Below, piece by piece: positions 1 to 5,078 of a stretch of DNA of 6,491 nt. The first letter of the stretch is position 1, and each line of letters begins with the position of its first letter. The stretch is from G020354085 sp964629975 (lineage in GTDB: Bacteria; Pseudomonadota; Gammaproteobacteria; Acidiferrobacterales; Sulfurifustaceae): NCBI GenBank assembly GCA_964629975.1, contig CAZVUN010000152.1, forward strand, positions 1-6,491, read 5' to 3'. A program made the translations under genes and the position numbers. The notes under the pieces were generated by a model, which did no database searches, was not told the DNA's origin, and worked only from the letters and a program-made list of their open reading frames with translations.

Positions 1-148
1 CCCGCGCCCGTGTGGGGTTCGCTGAAGCCGGCTCCGGGCGCCGGCCTGCGACCGGCTTCGGCGCCTGTCTTGGCCGCGGGCGCGCCGGGTCGAGCGGGGC
101 AACCGGGGACGGGGAGCGGACTTCGTCGACCTCGGCCACGGCGTGCAT
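1..148 (-). CDS. Possible 5' part of an unidentified gene downstream of cheW (partial)
   Basis: A reading frame opens with ATG at 148, 14 nt after the cheW stop, and stays open for 49 codons to the window edge. The predicted peptide begins MHAVAEVDEVRSPSPVAPLD and continues rich in Pro, Arg and Ala, with no recognisable domain, signal peptide or membrane segment. There is no convincing Shine-Dalgarno sequence before the ATG. An in-frame GTG at 187, inside the end of cheW, is an alternative start. In related clusters cheW is often followed by a small DUF2802 membrane protein, but this N-terminus does not look like one. A low-complexity N-terminus of some other flagellar protein is possible but unproven. 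GC-rich DNA easily gives spurious open frames, so this may equally be non-coding. I do not recognise it. Confidence 0.25.
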   Translation of the reverse strand, partial: MHAVAEVDEVRSPSPVAPLDPARPRPRQAPKPVAGRRPEPASANPTRAR

Positions 149-162
149 CCGCGCGTGCCGCG

Positions 163-639
163 CTAGACCGCGGCCACCTCGCCCCACTCTTCCGGGGTGA
201 GCAGGCGGTTGACGTCGACCAGGATGAGCAGCTCGTTGTTGTGATGCGAGATGCCCTGGATGTACTTGGCGCTCTCCGTGGTGCCGACGTCGGGCGCGAC
301 CTCGATCTGGCTGGAGGAGATATTGACCACCTCCGCCACGCTGTCGACCAGCAGGCCGGCGATGTTCTTGCCCGACTCGGTGATGACGATGCGCGAGGCG
401 TCGTCCGGCTCCTTGGCGGGCAGCCCGAAGCACTTGCGGGTGTCGATCACGGTAACGACGTTGCCGCGCAGGTTGATAATGCCGAGGATGAAGTCGGCGG
501 CCCCGGGCACGGGCACGATCTCCGTCACGCGCAGCACTTCCTGTACCTGCAGCACATCGATCCCGTAGATCTCGCCTTCCAGGCGGAACGTGACCCAGCG
601 GCGGATGGTGTCCTGATTGGCTTTGGCGACAGCGCTCAT
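163..639 (-). CDS. cheW: Chemotaxis coupling protein CheW
   Basis: CheW is the cytoplasmic adaptor that links receptors to the CheA kinase in the chemosensory array. The 158-residue product is a single CheW domain of normal size. Visible signatures are YGIDVLQVQEVLR (residues 25-37), the hallmark NLRG (56-59, whose Arg matches the E. coli Arg62 contact residue), VVTVIDTRK (61-69), GLLVDSVAEVV (95-105) and a C-terminal ILVDVNRLL (139-147). I chose the ATG at 639: it is preceded by GAGAAAGGA and gives MSAVAKANQD. A TTG at 654 would add five residues but would place that Shine-Dalgarno sequence inside the gene. The stop is TAG at 165-163. Unlike the other genes here, it is separated from its upstream neighbour by 125 bp, which hold a sigma-54-type promoter candidate. 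It may therefore have independent expression as well as read-through from the cheA operon. Confidence 0.96.
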   Translation of the reverse strand: MSAVAKANQDTIRRWVTFRLEGEIYGIDVLQVQEVLRVTEIVPVPGAADFILGIINLRGNVVTVIDTRKCFGLPAKEPDDASRIVITESGKNIAGLLVDSVAEVVNISSSQIEVAPDVGTTESAKYIQGISHHNNELLILVDVNRLLTPEEWGEVAAV

Positions 640-684
640 GGTCCTTTCTCTCAACGGTTGTGCCGGCGGCGGCGTTCAGTTACC

Positions 685-704
685 GGCGTCAATTACCCGA
701 CGCC
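685..704 (-). other. Hairpin in the cheW leader
   Basis: GGCGTC (685-690) and GACGCC (699-704) are perfect inverted arms with an 8-nt loop. The hairpin overlaps both the mini-ORF and the FleQ-like box. There is no U-run on either side, so it is not an intrinsic terminator. It may act as RNA structure in the leader or simply reflect a DNA-binding palindrome. Confidence 0.4.
688..701. promoter_or_regulatory. FleQ-box-like palindrome downstream of the sigma-54 site
   Basis: The plus-strand sequence GTCAATTACCCGAC matches 10 of 14 positions of the Pseudomonas FleQ box as I recall it (GTCAATAAATTGAC): one half-site, GTCAAT, is intact, and the outer GAC of the other is kept. It lies about +16 to +29 from the predicted start. 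FleQ is known to bind leader sequences downstream of the RpoN site at several Pseudomonas flagellar promoters, which makes the position plausible. The second half-site is degenerate, so this remains tentative. Confidence 0.35.
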
Positions 705-707
705 CAT
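693..707 (-). other. Leader mini-ORF (ATG GGC GTC GGG TAA) with strong Shine-Dalgarno
   Basis: An ATG at 707 follows GGGGAGGA (720-713) at near-ideal spacing, better than the signal in front of cheW itself, but the frame ends after four sense codons (MGVG). It is not in frame with cheW. It could be an upstream regulatory ORF, a relic of an older start, or chance. The predicted sigma-54 start near 717 falls inside the Shine-Dalgarno sequence, so efficient translation may occur only on read-through RNA. Confidence 0.25.
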
Positions 708-713
708 TTGGTT

Positions 714-729
714 CCTCCCCACTAGGAGG
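714..729 (-). repeat. CCTCC / GGAGG inverted repeat between -12 element and leader
   Basis: On the plus strand CCTCC (714-718) and GGAGG (725-729) form a perfect 5-bp inverted repeat around a 6-nt loop. On the minus-strand transcript the second arm is the Shine-Dalgarno-like GGAGG of the mini-ORF, and the first arm would be an anti-Shine-Dalgarno. A transcript starting near 717 would lack the first arm, while read-through RNA from parP would contain both. The arms are short, so chance is possible. Confidence 0.35.
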
Positions 730-743
730 CAGATTTCGTGCCA
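728..743 (-). promoter_or_regulatory. Candidate sigma-54 (RpoN) -24/-12 promoter driving cheW
   Basis: On the minus strand the sequence is TGGCACGAAATCTGCC, preceded by T. The family consensus, from memory, is YTGGCACG-N4-TTGCW. The full TTGGCACG -24 block is perfect and the N4 spacer has exactly the right length. The invariant GG (742-741) and GC (730-729) are correctly placed; the only differences are C for the first T of TTGC and C for the final W. The element starts about 20 bp beyond the parP stop and lies wholly in the intergenic gap. Initiation would fall near 717, giving a leader of about 78 nt. RpoN controls many flagellar genes in polarly flagellated Gammaproteobacteria, so the context fits. 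The promoter is inferred from sequence only. Confidence 0.65.
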
Positions 744-764
744 ATCCAATGGCTCGGTCGCCTG

Positions 765-1580
765 CTAGCCTGCCAGCGCCGGACATCCCTCATCGAGCAA
801 CTGGCCGAGGCGCTCGGCATCGAGCAGCGCGCACAGCTGCTCGACCACGGTGCCGGCGAGCCACGGTCGCTTGGCGCGGGAGCTGCGCCAGCGCACCCTG
901 GCCGGATCGATCGTGATCACGCTCGACACCTCGTCGCACACCAGTCCCCAGCGGCCGTCGCCGATCAGCACGATGTGGCGCGCCGCCACCTCGCCCGAGC
1001 ACGCGCCATCGGCCGCCGGCGCGCTGCGCTGCGCCTGCACGATTTCCGGCATGACCAGCGCGGCGGTGTCGACCACGCGCACGTTCTGCTCGAGATAGCG
1101 CACCACCCCGAGCAGCCATGGCACGTAGCCCGGCAGGTGCGTGGGCTCGCGCCACGGCAGGATGCGGTTGAGCTTGACCAGCGGCAGCGCGAGCGTCAGA
1201 CCCTGCACCTTGAGCAGCAGGCTCTGGAACGGCGCCTGCCCCCATTGCGGCACGCCCGCCTCGGCCGGCGCGCTCGCGACCGCCGCCTCGACCGCGACCG
1301 TGGTGACGGCGACGTCGGCCGGTGCGCTGGTCACACTCGGCGTCTCGACCGGCGCCGGCGCGATCACCACCGCATCGGTGATGGTCTCGACCGCCACGGG
1401 CGCTGCCACCACCTGCGGCTCGACGGTGCGCGCCAGCACCTCGGCCGCGAGCACCGGCGCCGGCGCGACCGGTACCGGCAGATACATCGGCTTGTCGCTG
1501 AACAGCGCCTCGAGATAGCACGCGAGCGCCTGGTTCTGTTCGATCAACGCGGGTTGTGCAAGCGGCGCGGGCTGGCTCAT
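765..1580 (-). CDS. parP: ParP: CheW-like polar array scaffold protein
   Basis: ParP links the chemotaxis array to the polar ATPase ParC and, in Vibrio, stabilises arrays by binding CheA and receptors through its C-terminal CheW-like (AIF) domain. The 271-residue product shows three parts. The first is a short N-terminal helix-like segment with ALACYLEALF (18-27). The second is a long Pro/Ala/Val/Thr-rich linker (about 35-112). The third is a CheW-like domain (about 115-268) with FQSLLLKVQGLTLALPL (118-134), WLLGVVRYLEQNVRVVD (155-171), HIVLIGDGRWGLVCDEV (202-218) and a closing WLAGTVVEQLCALLD (240-254). The start is ATG at 1580, overlapping the parC stop as ATGA and preceded by GAGGA. The frame extends upstream to 1742, but that part lies inside parC. 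The linker carries a 16-bp direct repeat in phase. The assignment rests on domain plus position between parC and cheW. Confidence 0.88.
   Translation of the reverse strand: MSQPAPLAQPALIEQNQALACYLEALFSDKPMYLPVPVAPAPVLAAEVLARTVEPQVVAAPVAVETITDAVVIAPAPVETPSVTSAPADVAVTTVAVEAAVASAPAEAGVPQWGQAPFQSLLLKVQGLTLALPLVKLNRILPWREPTHLPGYVPWLLGVVRYLEQNVRVVDTAALVMPEIVQAQRSAPAADGACSGEVAARHIVLIGDGRWGLVCDEVSSVITIDPARVRWRSSRAKRPWLAGTVVEQLCALLDAERLGQLLDEGCPALAG
1348..1468. repeat. Pair of 16-bp direct repeats in the parP linker
   Basis: ACCGGCGCCGGCGCGA occurs at 1348-1363 and again at 1453-1468, 105 bp apart, which is exactly 35 codons. Both copies are read in the same parP frame, giving IAPAPV (residues 73-78) and VAPAPV (38-43). 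This may reflect past duplication within the flexible linker, or codon bias acting on a repeated Ala-Pro motif. Confidence 0.5.
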
Positions 1581-2374
1581 GCGATCCTCATGGCCGGCAG
1601 CGCGGCCGGCGGCTCCTGTCCCAACAAGTGATCGAGCAGCGCGCCATAGGCCGGCATGCTGCGTGCGGAATGCGCCGCGAGCGGCCGGCCCGCGTGCGAT
1701 GCCTCGCGCAGTCGCGTGTCGACCGGTATCGGTTCGGCCCACAGGTGCGCGGCATGCTGCTGGCGCAACTGCTCGAGCACATCGCGCGACACGTGCGTGC
1801 GGCGGTCGAACATGGTCGGCACGATCGTGTACGGCAGCGGCTCGCGGCGCGTGCGATTGATCATGGCAAGGGTATGCAGCATGCGCTCCAGCCCCTTCAC
1901 CGCCAGGTATTCCGTTTGCACCGGAATCAGCAGTCGATCGCAGGCGCCGAGCGCGTTGACCATGAGCACGCCGAGCGTCGGCGGGCAGTCGAGCAGCACA
2001 TGCGCAAAGCGCGCCGCCAGCGGTGCGAGCGCGCGCGCCACCACCAGCCCCATGCCTTCGCGCGCGCCAAGCTGGCGATCGAGCGTCGCCATCGCGGTCG
2101 AGGCCGGCAGCAGATAGAGACGATCGGTCGCGGTGCGACAGATGAGCCGCTCGACCAGCGCCCCCGGGATGGCGCCCGGCTGCTTGAACAGCAGATAGCC
2201 GCTCGCCTCGATCGTATCCGGGTCGTAGCCGAAGTAGGCGGTGAGCGAGCCGTGCGGATCGAGATCGACCAGCAAGGTGTCCTGACCGCGCGCGGCCAGC
2301 AGCCCGGCGAGCGTCACCGCCGTGGTGGTCTTGCCCACGCCGCCCTTCTGGTTGGCGACGGCCCAGATCCTCAT
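1577..2374 (-). CDS. parC: ParC: ParA/MinD-family ATPase for polar chemotaxis array localisation
   Basis: ParC is a cytoplasmic P-loop ATPase that positions chemotaxis arrays at the flagellated pole and passes them to daughter cells, working with ParP. The 265-residue protein has the deviant Walker A KGGVGKT (residues 10-16, signature Lys10 and catalytic Lys15), Walker A' VDLDPHGS (36-43), and Walker B VLLDCPP (126-132). It also has PVQTEYLAVKGLERM (151-165) and IPVDTRLREASHAG (216-229). The DPHGS variant, the N-terminal MRIWAVANQKGG and the AVKGLERM stretch match the chemotaxis-associated ParC subfamily as I recall it from Pseudomonas, rather than chromosomal ParA (usually DPQGN). The start is ATG at 2374, overlapping the motD stop (ATGA) and preceded by AGGGG. 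Its own stop overlaps the parP start. No partner parB or parS site is seen. The gene is also called parA in some annotations. Confidence 0.93.
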   Translation of the reverse strand: MRIWAVANQKGGVGKTTTAVTLAGLLAARGQDTLLVDLDPHGSLTAYFGYDPDTIEASGYLLFKQPGAIPGALVERLICRTATDRLYLLPASTAMATLDRQLGAREGMGLVVARALAPLAARFAHVLLDCPPTLGVLMVNALGACDRLLIPVQTEYLAVKGLERMLHTLAMINRTRREPLPYTIVPTMFDRRTHVSRDVLEQLRQQHAAHLWAEPIPVDTRLREASHAGRPLAAHSARSMPAYGALLDHLLGQEPPAALPAMRIA

Positions 2375-3285
2375 GGGCGCCCCTGCGCGGCGGCGGCCGG
2401 CACGATCGGCTGGATCACGGGGCCGATCGGCTGCGGGATCGGCGCCAGCGCCGGCGCGGCGTCTGCGCTCGCGGCACTCCCCGCGCCCGCCTCCGCCGCC
2501 GGCTGGAAGGGACGGCGTGCCCCGCTCCCCGCCATGATGACCAGCACCACGCGCCGATTGGCGGCGCGCCCCTCCGGCGTGTCGTTGTCGCCGATCGGAT
2601 GGAACTCGCCGTACCCGACCGCCGCCAGGCGCTGCGGGTCGACGCCGTTCTGCGCGAACAGCTGCACCACGGCGGCGGCGCGCGCGGCCGACAGCTCCCA
2701 GTTCGACGGATACACGGCCGTGTTGATCGGGCGGTTGTCGGTGAAACCCTCGACATGGATGGTGTTCGGATGACGCGCCAGGATGCCGGCGAGCTCGCCG
2801 AGTGTCGTGACCGCGCCCGGCGACAGGCGCGCGCTGCCGCTCGCAAACAGGATGCTGGTGTTGATCTCGACCTCCATCCACAGGCGCGAACGCCGCACCT
2901 TGACCAGGTCCTGCTCGATCAGCGGCGCGAGCGCCTTCTCGATCTCGGCCGACATCTCCTTGAGCGCCTCCGCCGCGCGCGCGCTGGCCGCGGCCGGCGT
3001 GGGTGCGCCCGCGTCGCTGGCGCGCGTCGGCATCTGGCGCAATGCCAGCAGCTGCGGACTGACCGAGCGCAGCGGCTCGCCGAACTGCACCGGCTCCATG
3101 CTGCGCGTGTCGGCGCGAAACGCCGATACCAGCGACTCCGACAGCACCCGGAACTTGCCCTCGTTGATGGCCGAGATCGAGTACATCACCACGAAGAACG
3201 CGAACAGCAGCGTGATGAAATCGGCGTACGACACGAGCCAGCGCTCGAGGTTCTCGTGCTCTTCATGTCGTTTCTTGCGTGCCAT
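2371..3285 (-). CDS. motD: Flagellar stator protein MotD (MotB family)
   Basis: MotD is the B-type stator subunit that anchors the motor to peptidoglycan and carries the proton-binding aspartate. The 304-residue product has a short basic N-terminus and a single membrane helix (about 19-38) containing YADFITLLFAFFVVMYS, with Asp22 as the expected proton acceptor. A periplasmic linker with an Ala-rich helical stretch (about 95-125) follows. The OmpA/MotB domain (about 137-251) shows ILFASGSARL (145-154), VEGFTDNRPI (178-187), NWELSAARA (195-203) and GYGEFHPIGDND (224-235). A low-complexity Ala/Pro tail of about 53 residues ends the protein. It starts 9 nt after the motC stop with only a weak Shine-Dalgarno (GGGCAG), so coupling to motC translation is likely. 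Presence beside motC, parC and parP supports MotD rather than MotB; a separate motAB pair elsewhere in the genome would be expected. Confidence 0.93.
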   Translation of the reverse strand: MARKKRHEEHENLERWLVSYADFITLLFAFFVVMYSISAINEGKFRVLSESLVSAFRADTRSMEPVQFGEPLRSVSPQLLALRQMPTRASDAGAPTPAAASARAAEALKEMSAEIEKALAPLIEQDLVKVRRSRLWMEVEINTSILFASGSARLSPGAVTTLGELAGILARHPNTIHVEGFTDNRPINTAVYPSNWELSAARAAAVVQLFAQNGVDPQRLAAVGYGEFHPIGDNDTPEGRAANRRVVLVIMAGSGARRPFQPAAEAGAGSAASADAAPALAPIPQPIGPVIQPIVPAAAAQGRP

Positions 3286-3294
3286 GACTGCCCG

Positions 3295-4035
3295 CTAGTG
3301 GGCGTAGCCCTTGAGCTTGGATTCGATGGCACGCGGGTTCTCGCCCTGCGCGATCGACACCAGGCCCTCGATGATCATCTCGCGAAACTGGGTCTGCGAC
3401 TGCACGTGGCTCTTGAGCTTGTTGGCAATCGGGATCAGCACCAGGTTCGCGGCACCGACACCGTAGATGGTGGCGACGAATGCCACGGCGATGCCGGAAC
3501 CGAGCTTCGACGGGTCGGACAGGTTCTCCATGACGTGGATGAGCCCCATGACCGCGCCGATGATCCCGATCGTCGGGCTGTAGGCCCCCATGCCCTCGAA
3601 GGTCTTGGCCGCCGCCAGATCGAGATGCTCCTTGGCGCCGATCTCGACCTCGAGGATCTTGCGGATCGCCTCGGGCTCGGTGCCGTCGACCAGCAGCTGC
3701 ACACCCTTCCTGGCGAAGGCATCCCGCTCGCTCTCCGCGGTGGCCTCGAGCCCGAGCAGTCCTTCCTTGCGCGCCACCTGGCTCCAGTTGAGGATCTTCT
3801 GGATGGTGCCGGCGGCATCGAGCTTCGGCGGCAGGAACACCCACGGCGCCATCTTGAGCGCGCGCAGGAACACCGCCATCGGTGTGTGCAGCATGATCGC
3901 CCCGACGGTGCCGCCGATCACGATCATGAAGGCCGTGACCTGCAACAGCGACCCGATGTGCCCGCCCTCGAGCGCCTGCCCGACCAGAATCGCGGCGAAG
4001 CCGAGGACGAGCCCGGCGATGCTTAGGATGTCCAT
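3295..4035 (-). CDS. motC: Flagellar stator protein MotC (MotA family)
   Basis: MotC is the A-type stator subunit, an inner-membrane protein that couples proton flow to rotor torque. The 246-residue length matches Pseudomonas MotC as I recall it. Two N-terminal membrane helices (about 3-22 and 31-50) are followed by a cytoplasmic loop with the charged ARKEGLLGLE motif (88-97), which carries rotor-contact Arg/Glu residues. Helices 3 and 4 follow: SPTIGIIGAVMGLIHVME (153-170), including the conserved Pro154, and about 180-204, ending IPIANKLK with conserved Pro202. A charged C-terminal segment faces the cytoplasm. ATG at 4035 is preceded by GAGGTG five bases upstream. The start lies inside the end of cheB, giving a 13-bp overlap. 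The stop is TAG at 3297-3295. Confidence 0.94.
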   Translation of the reverse strand: MDILSIAGLVLGFAAILVGQALEGGHIGSLLQVTAFMIVIGGTVGAIMLHTPMAVFLRALKMAPWVFLPPKLDAAGTIQKILNWSQVARKEGLLGLEATAESERDAFARKGVQLLVDGTEPEAIRKILEVEIGAKEHLDLAAAKTFEGMGAYSPTIGIIGAVMGLIHVMENLSDPSKLGSGIAVAFVATIYGVGAANLVLIPIANKLKSHVQSQTQFREMIIEGLVSIAQGENPRAIESKLKGYAH

Positions 4036-5078
4036 CCGGCCACCTCATGGGCGAGCCCGGGACCAATCTCCGATAGCGGCAACACTTGATCGGCCAGGCC
4101 GGCGTCGACGATCGCCGCGGGCATGCCGTACACGACACAACTCTTCTCGTCCTGCGCCCACACGGTGGAGCCGCCCTGCTTGAGCAGGCGCGCGCCCTCG
4201 CGCCCGTCGGCGCCCATGCCGGTCAGCACCAGCACCAGGGTGTTGGCCGGATAGAGCCGGGCCACGGAATTGAAGGTCGTGTCCACGCACGGCCGGTAGT
4301 GCTGGCTCGGTTCGCTGTCCTTGATGCGTATCACGGCGGTGCCGCCGCGCATCTCGACCACCATCTGCCGGCCACCCGGGGCGAGCAGCGCGGTGCCGGG
4401 CGTGAGCACATCGCCATCAGCCGCCTCCTTGACCGTGATGTCGCACACCTGGTCGAGGCGCTGGGCGAACGGGCCGGTGAACGTGCCGGGCATGTGCTGG
4501 ATGAGCAGGATCGGAACCGGAAAATTCTTCGGCAACGCCTTGAGCACCTGCTGCAGCGCCACCGGTCCGCCGGTCGAGGCGCCGATGGCCACGAGCCGAT
4601 AGCTGTGGCCGTTGCTGCGGGCGCGCGCCACGCCCGCCGGACGGGGCGGCGGCTCGGCCCGGGCCGGCACCTGACGCGCGCCGCGCAACCCGAGCATGCG
4701 CACGCGCAGGCACAGGGTGCGGATCGCGTCGTTGGTATTCTGCGCGATGTCCTCGAGGCGCTTTGGCAGGAAGTCCATGGCGCCGGCCTCGAGCGCCTCG
4801 AGCGTCGCCTGCGCGCCTTCGGTCGTGAGCGACGAGAACATCATCACCGGCGTCGGATGCGCGGCCATGATGCGGCGCACCGCGGTGATGCCGTCCATCA
4901 CCGGCATCTCGATGTCCATGGTGACGACGTCGGGCTTGAGCGCCAGCGCCCGCTCCACGCCCTCCTGGCCATTGGCGGCGCTGCCGACTACCTCGATGTG
5001 CGAGTCGGCCTTGAAGATCTCGGTCAGGCGCCGGCGAAAGAAACTCGAGTCGTCGACGATCAGTACCCGCACCGCCAT
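4023..5078 (-). CDS. cheB: CheB: chemotaxis protein-glutamate methylesterase/glutamine deamidase
   Basis: CheB removes methyl groups from, and deamidates, receptor side chains for adaptation; phosphorylation by CheA activates it. The 351-residue protein has a response-regulator domain (about 1-125) with acidic Asp9/Asp10, phospho-acceptor Asp55 in VTMDIEMP (52-59), Ser82/Ser83 and Lys106. A linker of about 30 residues (130-158) is rich in Arg, Pro and Ala. The methylesterase domain (about 160-345) has the triad Ser168 (GASTGGP, 166-172), His195 (LIQHMPGTF) and Asp291 (TGMGADG, 286-292). ATG at 5078 overlaps the cheA stop as TGATG and follows a strong GGGAGGT (5091-5085); in-frame codons upstream to 5117 belong to the end of cheA. 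All catalytic and phosphorylation residues are intact, so it should be active. Confidence 0.97.
   Translation of the reverse strand: MAVRVLIVDDSSFFRRRLTEIFKADSHIEVVGSAANGQEGVERALALKPDVVTMDIEMPVMDGITAVRRIMAAHPTPVMMFSSLTTEGAQATLEALEAGAMDFLPKRLEDIAQNTNDAIRTLCLRVRMLGLRGARQVPARAEPPPRPAGVARARSNGHSYRLVAIGASTGGPVALQQVLKALPKNFPVPILLIQHMPGTFTGPFAQRLDQVCDITVKEAADGDVLTPGTALLAPGGRQMVVEMRGGTAVIRIKDSEPSQHYRPCVDTTFNSVARLYPANTLVLVLTGMGADGREGARLLKQGGSTVWAQDEKSCVVYGMPAAIVDAGLADQVLPLSEIGPGLAHEVAGWTS

Larger units (their letters stand above)
640..764 (-). other. parP-cheW intergenic region and putative cheW leader
   Basis: This is the only sizeable non-coding gap in an otherwise overlapping gene run. It is locally less GC-rich than its surroundings, for example around 731-750 and 690-710. 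Going toward cheW it contains a sigma-54-like promoter (743-728), a CCTCC/GGAGG inverted repeat (729-714), a predicted transcription start near 717, a strong Shine-Dalgarno sequence followed by a mini-ORF (707-693), a GGCGTC/GACGCC hairpin (704-685), a GC-rich CCGCCGCCGG run (about 662-671) and the cheW ribosome-binding site. No intrinsic terminator with a U-run was found after parP. Confidence 0.7.

Noticed and set aside
24..59. Perfect 8-bp inverted repeat GAAGCCGG / CCGGCTTC as a terminator after cheW
   Set aside because: The 20-nt loop is long, no T-run follows on either strand, and it may lie within an open frame.
139..160. Hairpin just after the cheW stop as an intrinsic terminator
   Set aside because: In the transcribed strand the stem has two A-C mismatches and there is no U-run.
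640..654. TTG start at 654 for CheW
   Set aside because: It would add MRERT, encoded by the ribosome-binding sequence itself. ATG at 639 has GAGAAAGGA in front and the expected N-terminal length.
1119..1134. Plus-strand TGGCACG sequence inside parP as an antisense sigma-54 promoter
   Set aside because: The -12 position reads GG instead of GC, and it lies within conserved parP coding sequence.
1581..1742. Upstream extension of ParP inside parC
   Set aside because: These 54 codons give Arg/Gly-rich sequence typical of a shadow frame. ATG at 1580 has a Shine-Dalgarno sequence and the ATGA junction.
2375..2881. Upstream extension of ParC inside motD (frame open to 2881)
   Set aside because: ParC family proteins begin just before the Walker A motif, as with ATG 2374. 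The extension overlaps the MotD OmpA domain in another frame.
3327..3342. Plus-strand TGGCACG inside motC as a sigma-54 promoter
   Set aside because: No GC dinucleotide at the required spacing; coding sequence explains it.
10..4026. Long plus-strand open frames opposite cheW, parP, parC, motD and motC (for example 10-768, 738-1631, 1556-2773, 2599-4026)
   Set aside because: Their translations are Arg/His/Ala-rich, low in hydrophobic pattern and without motifs, as expected for antisense shadows of GC-rich genes. The minus-strand proteins are unambiguous.
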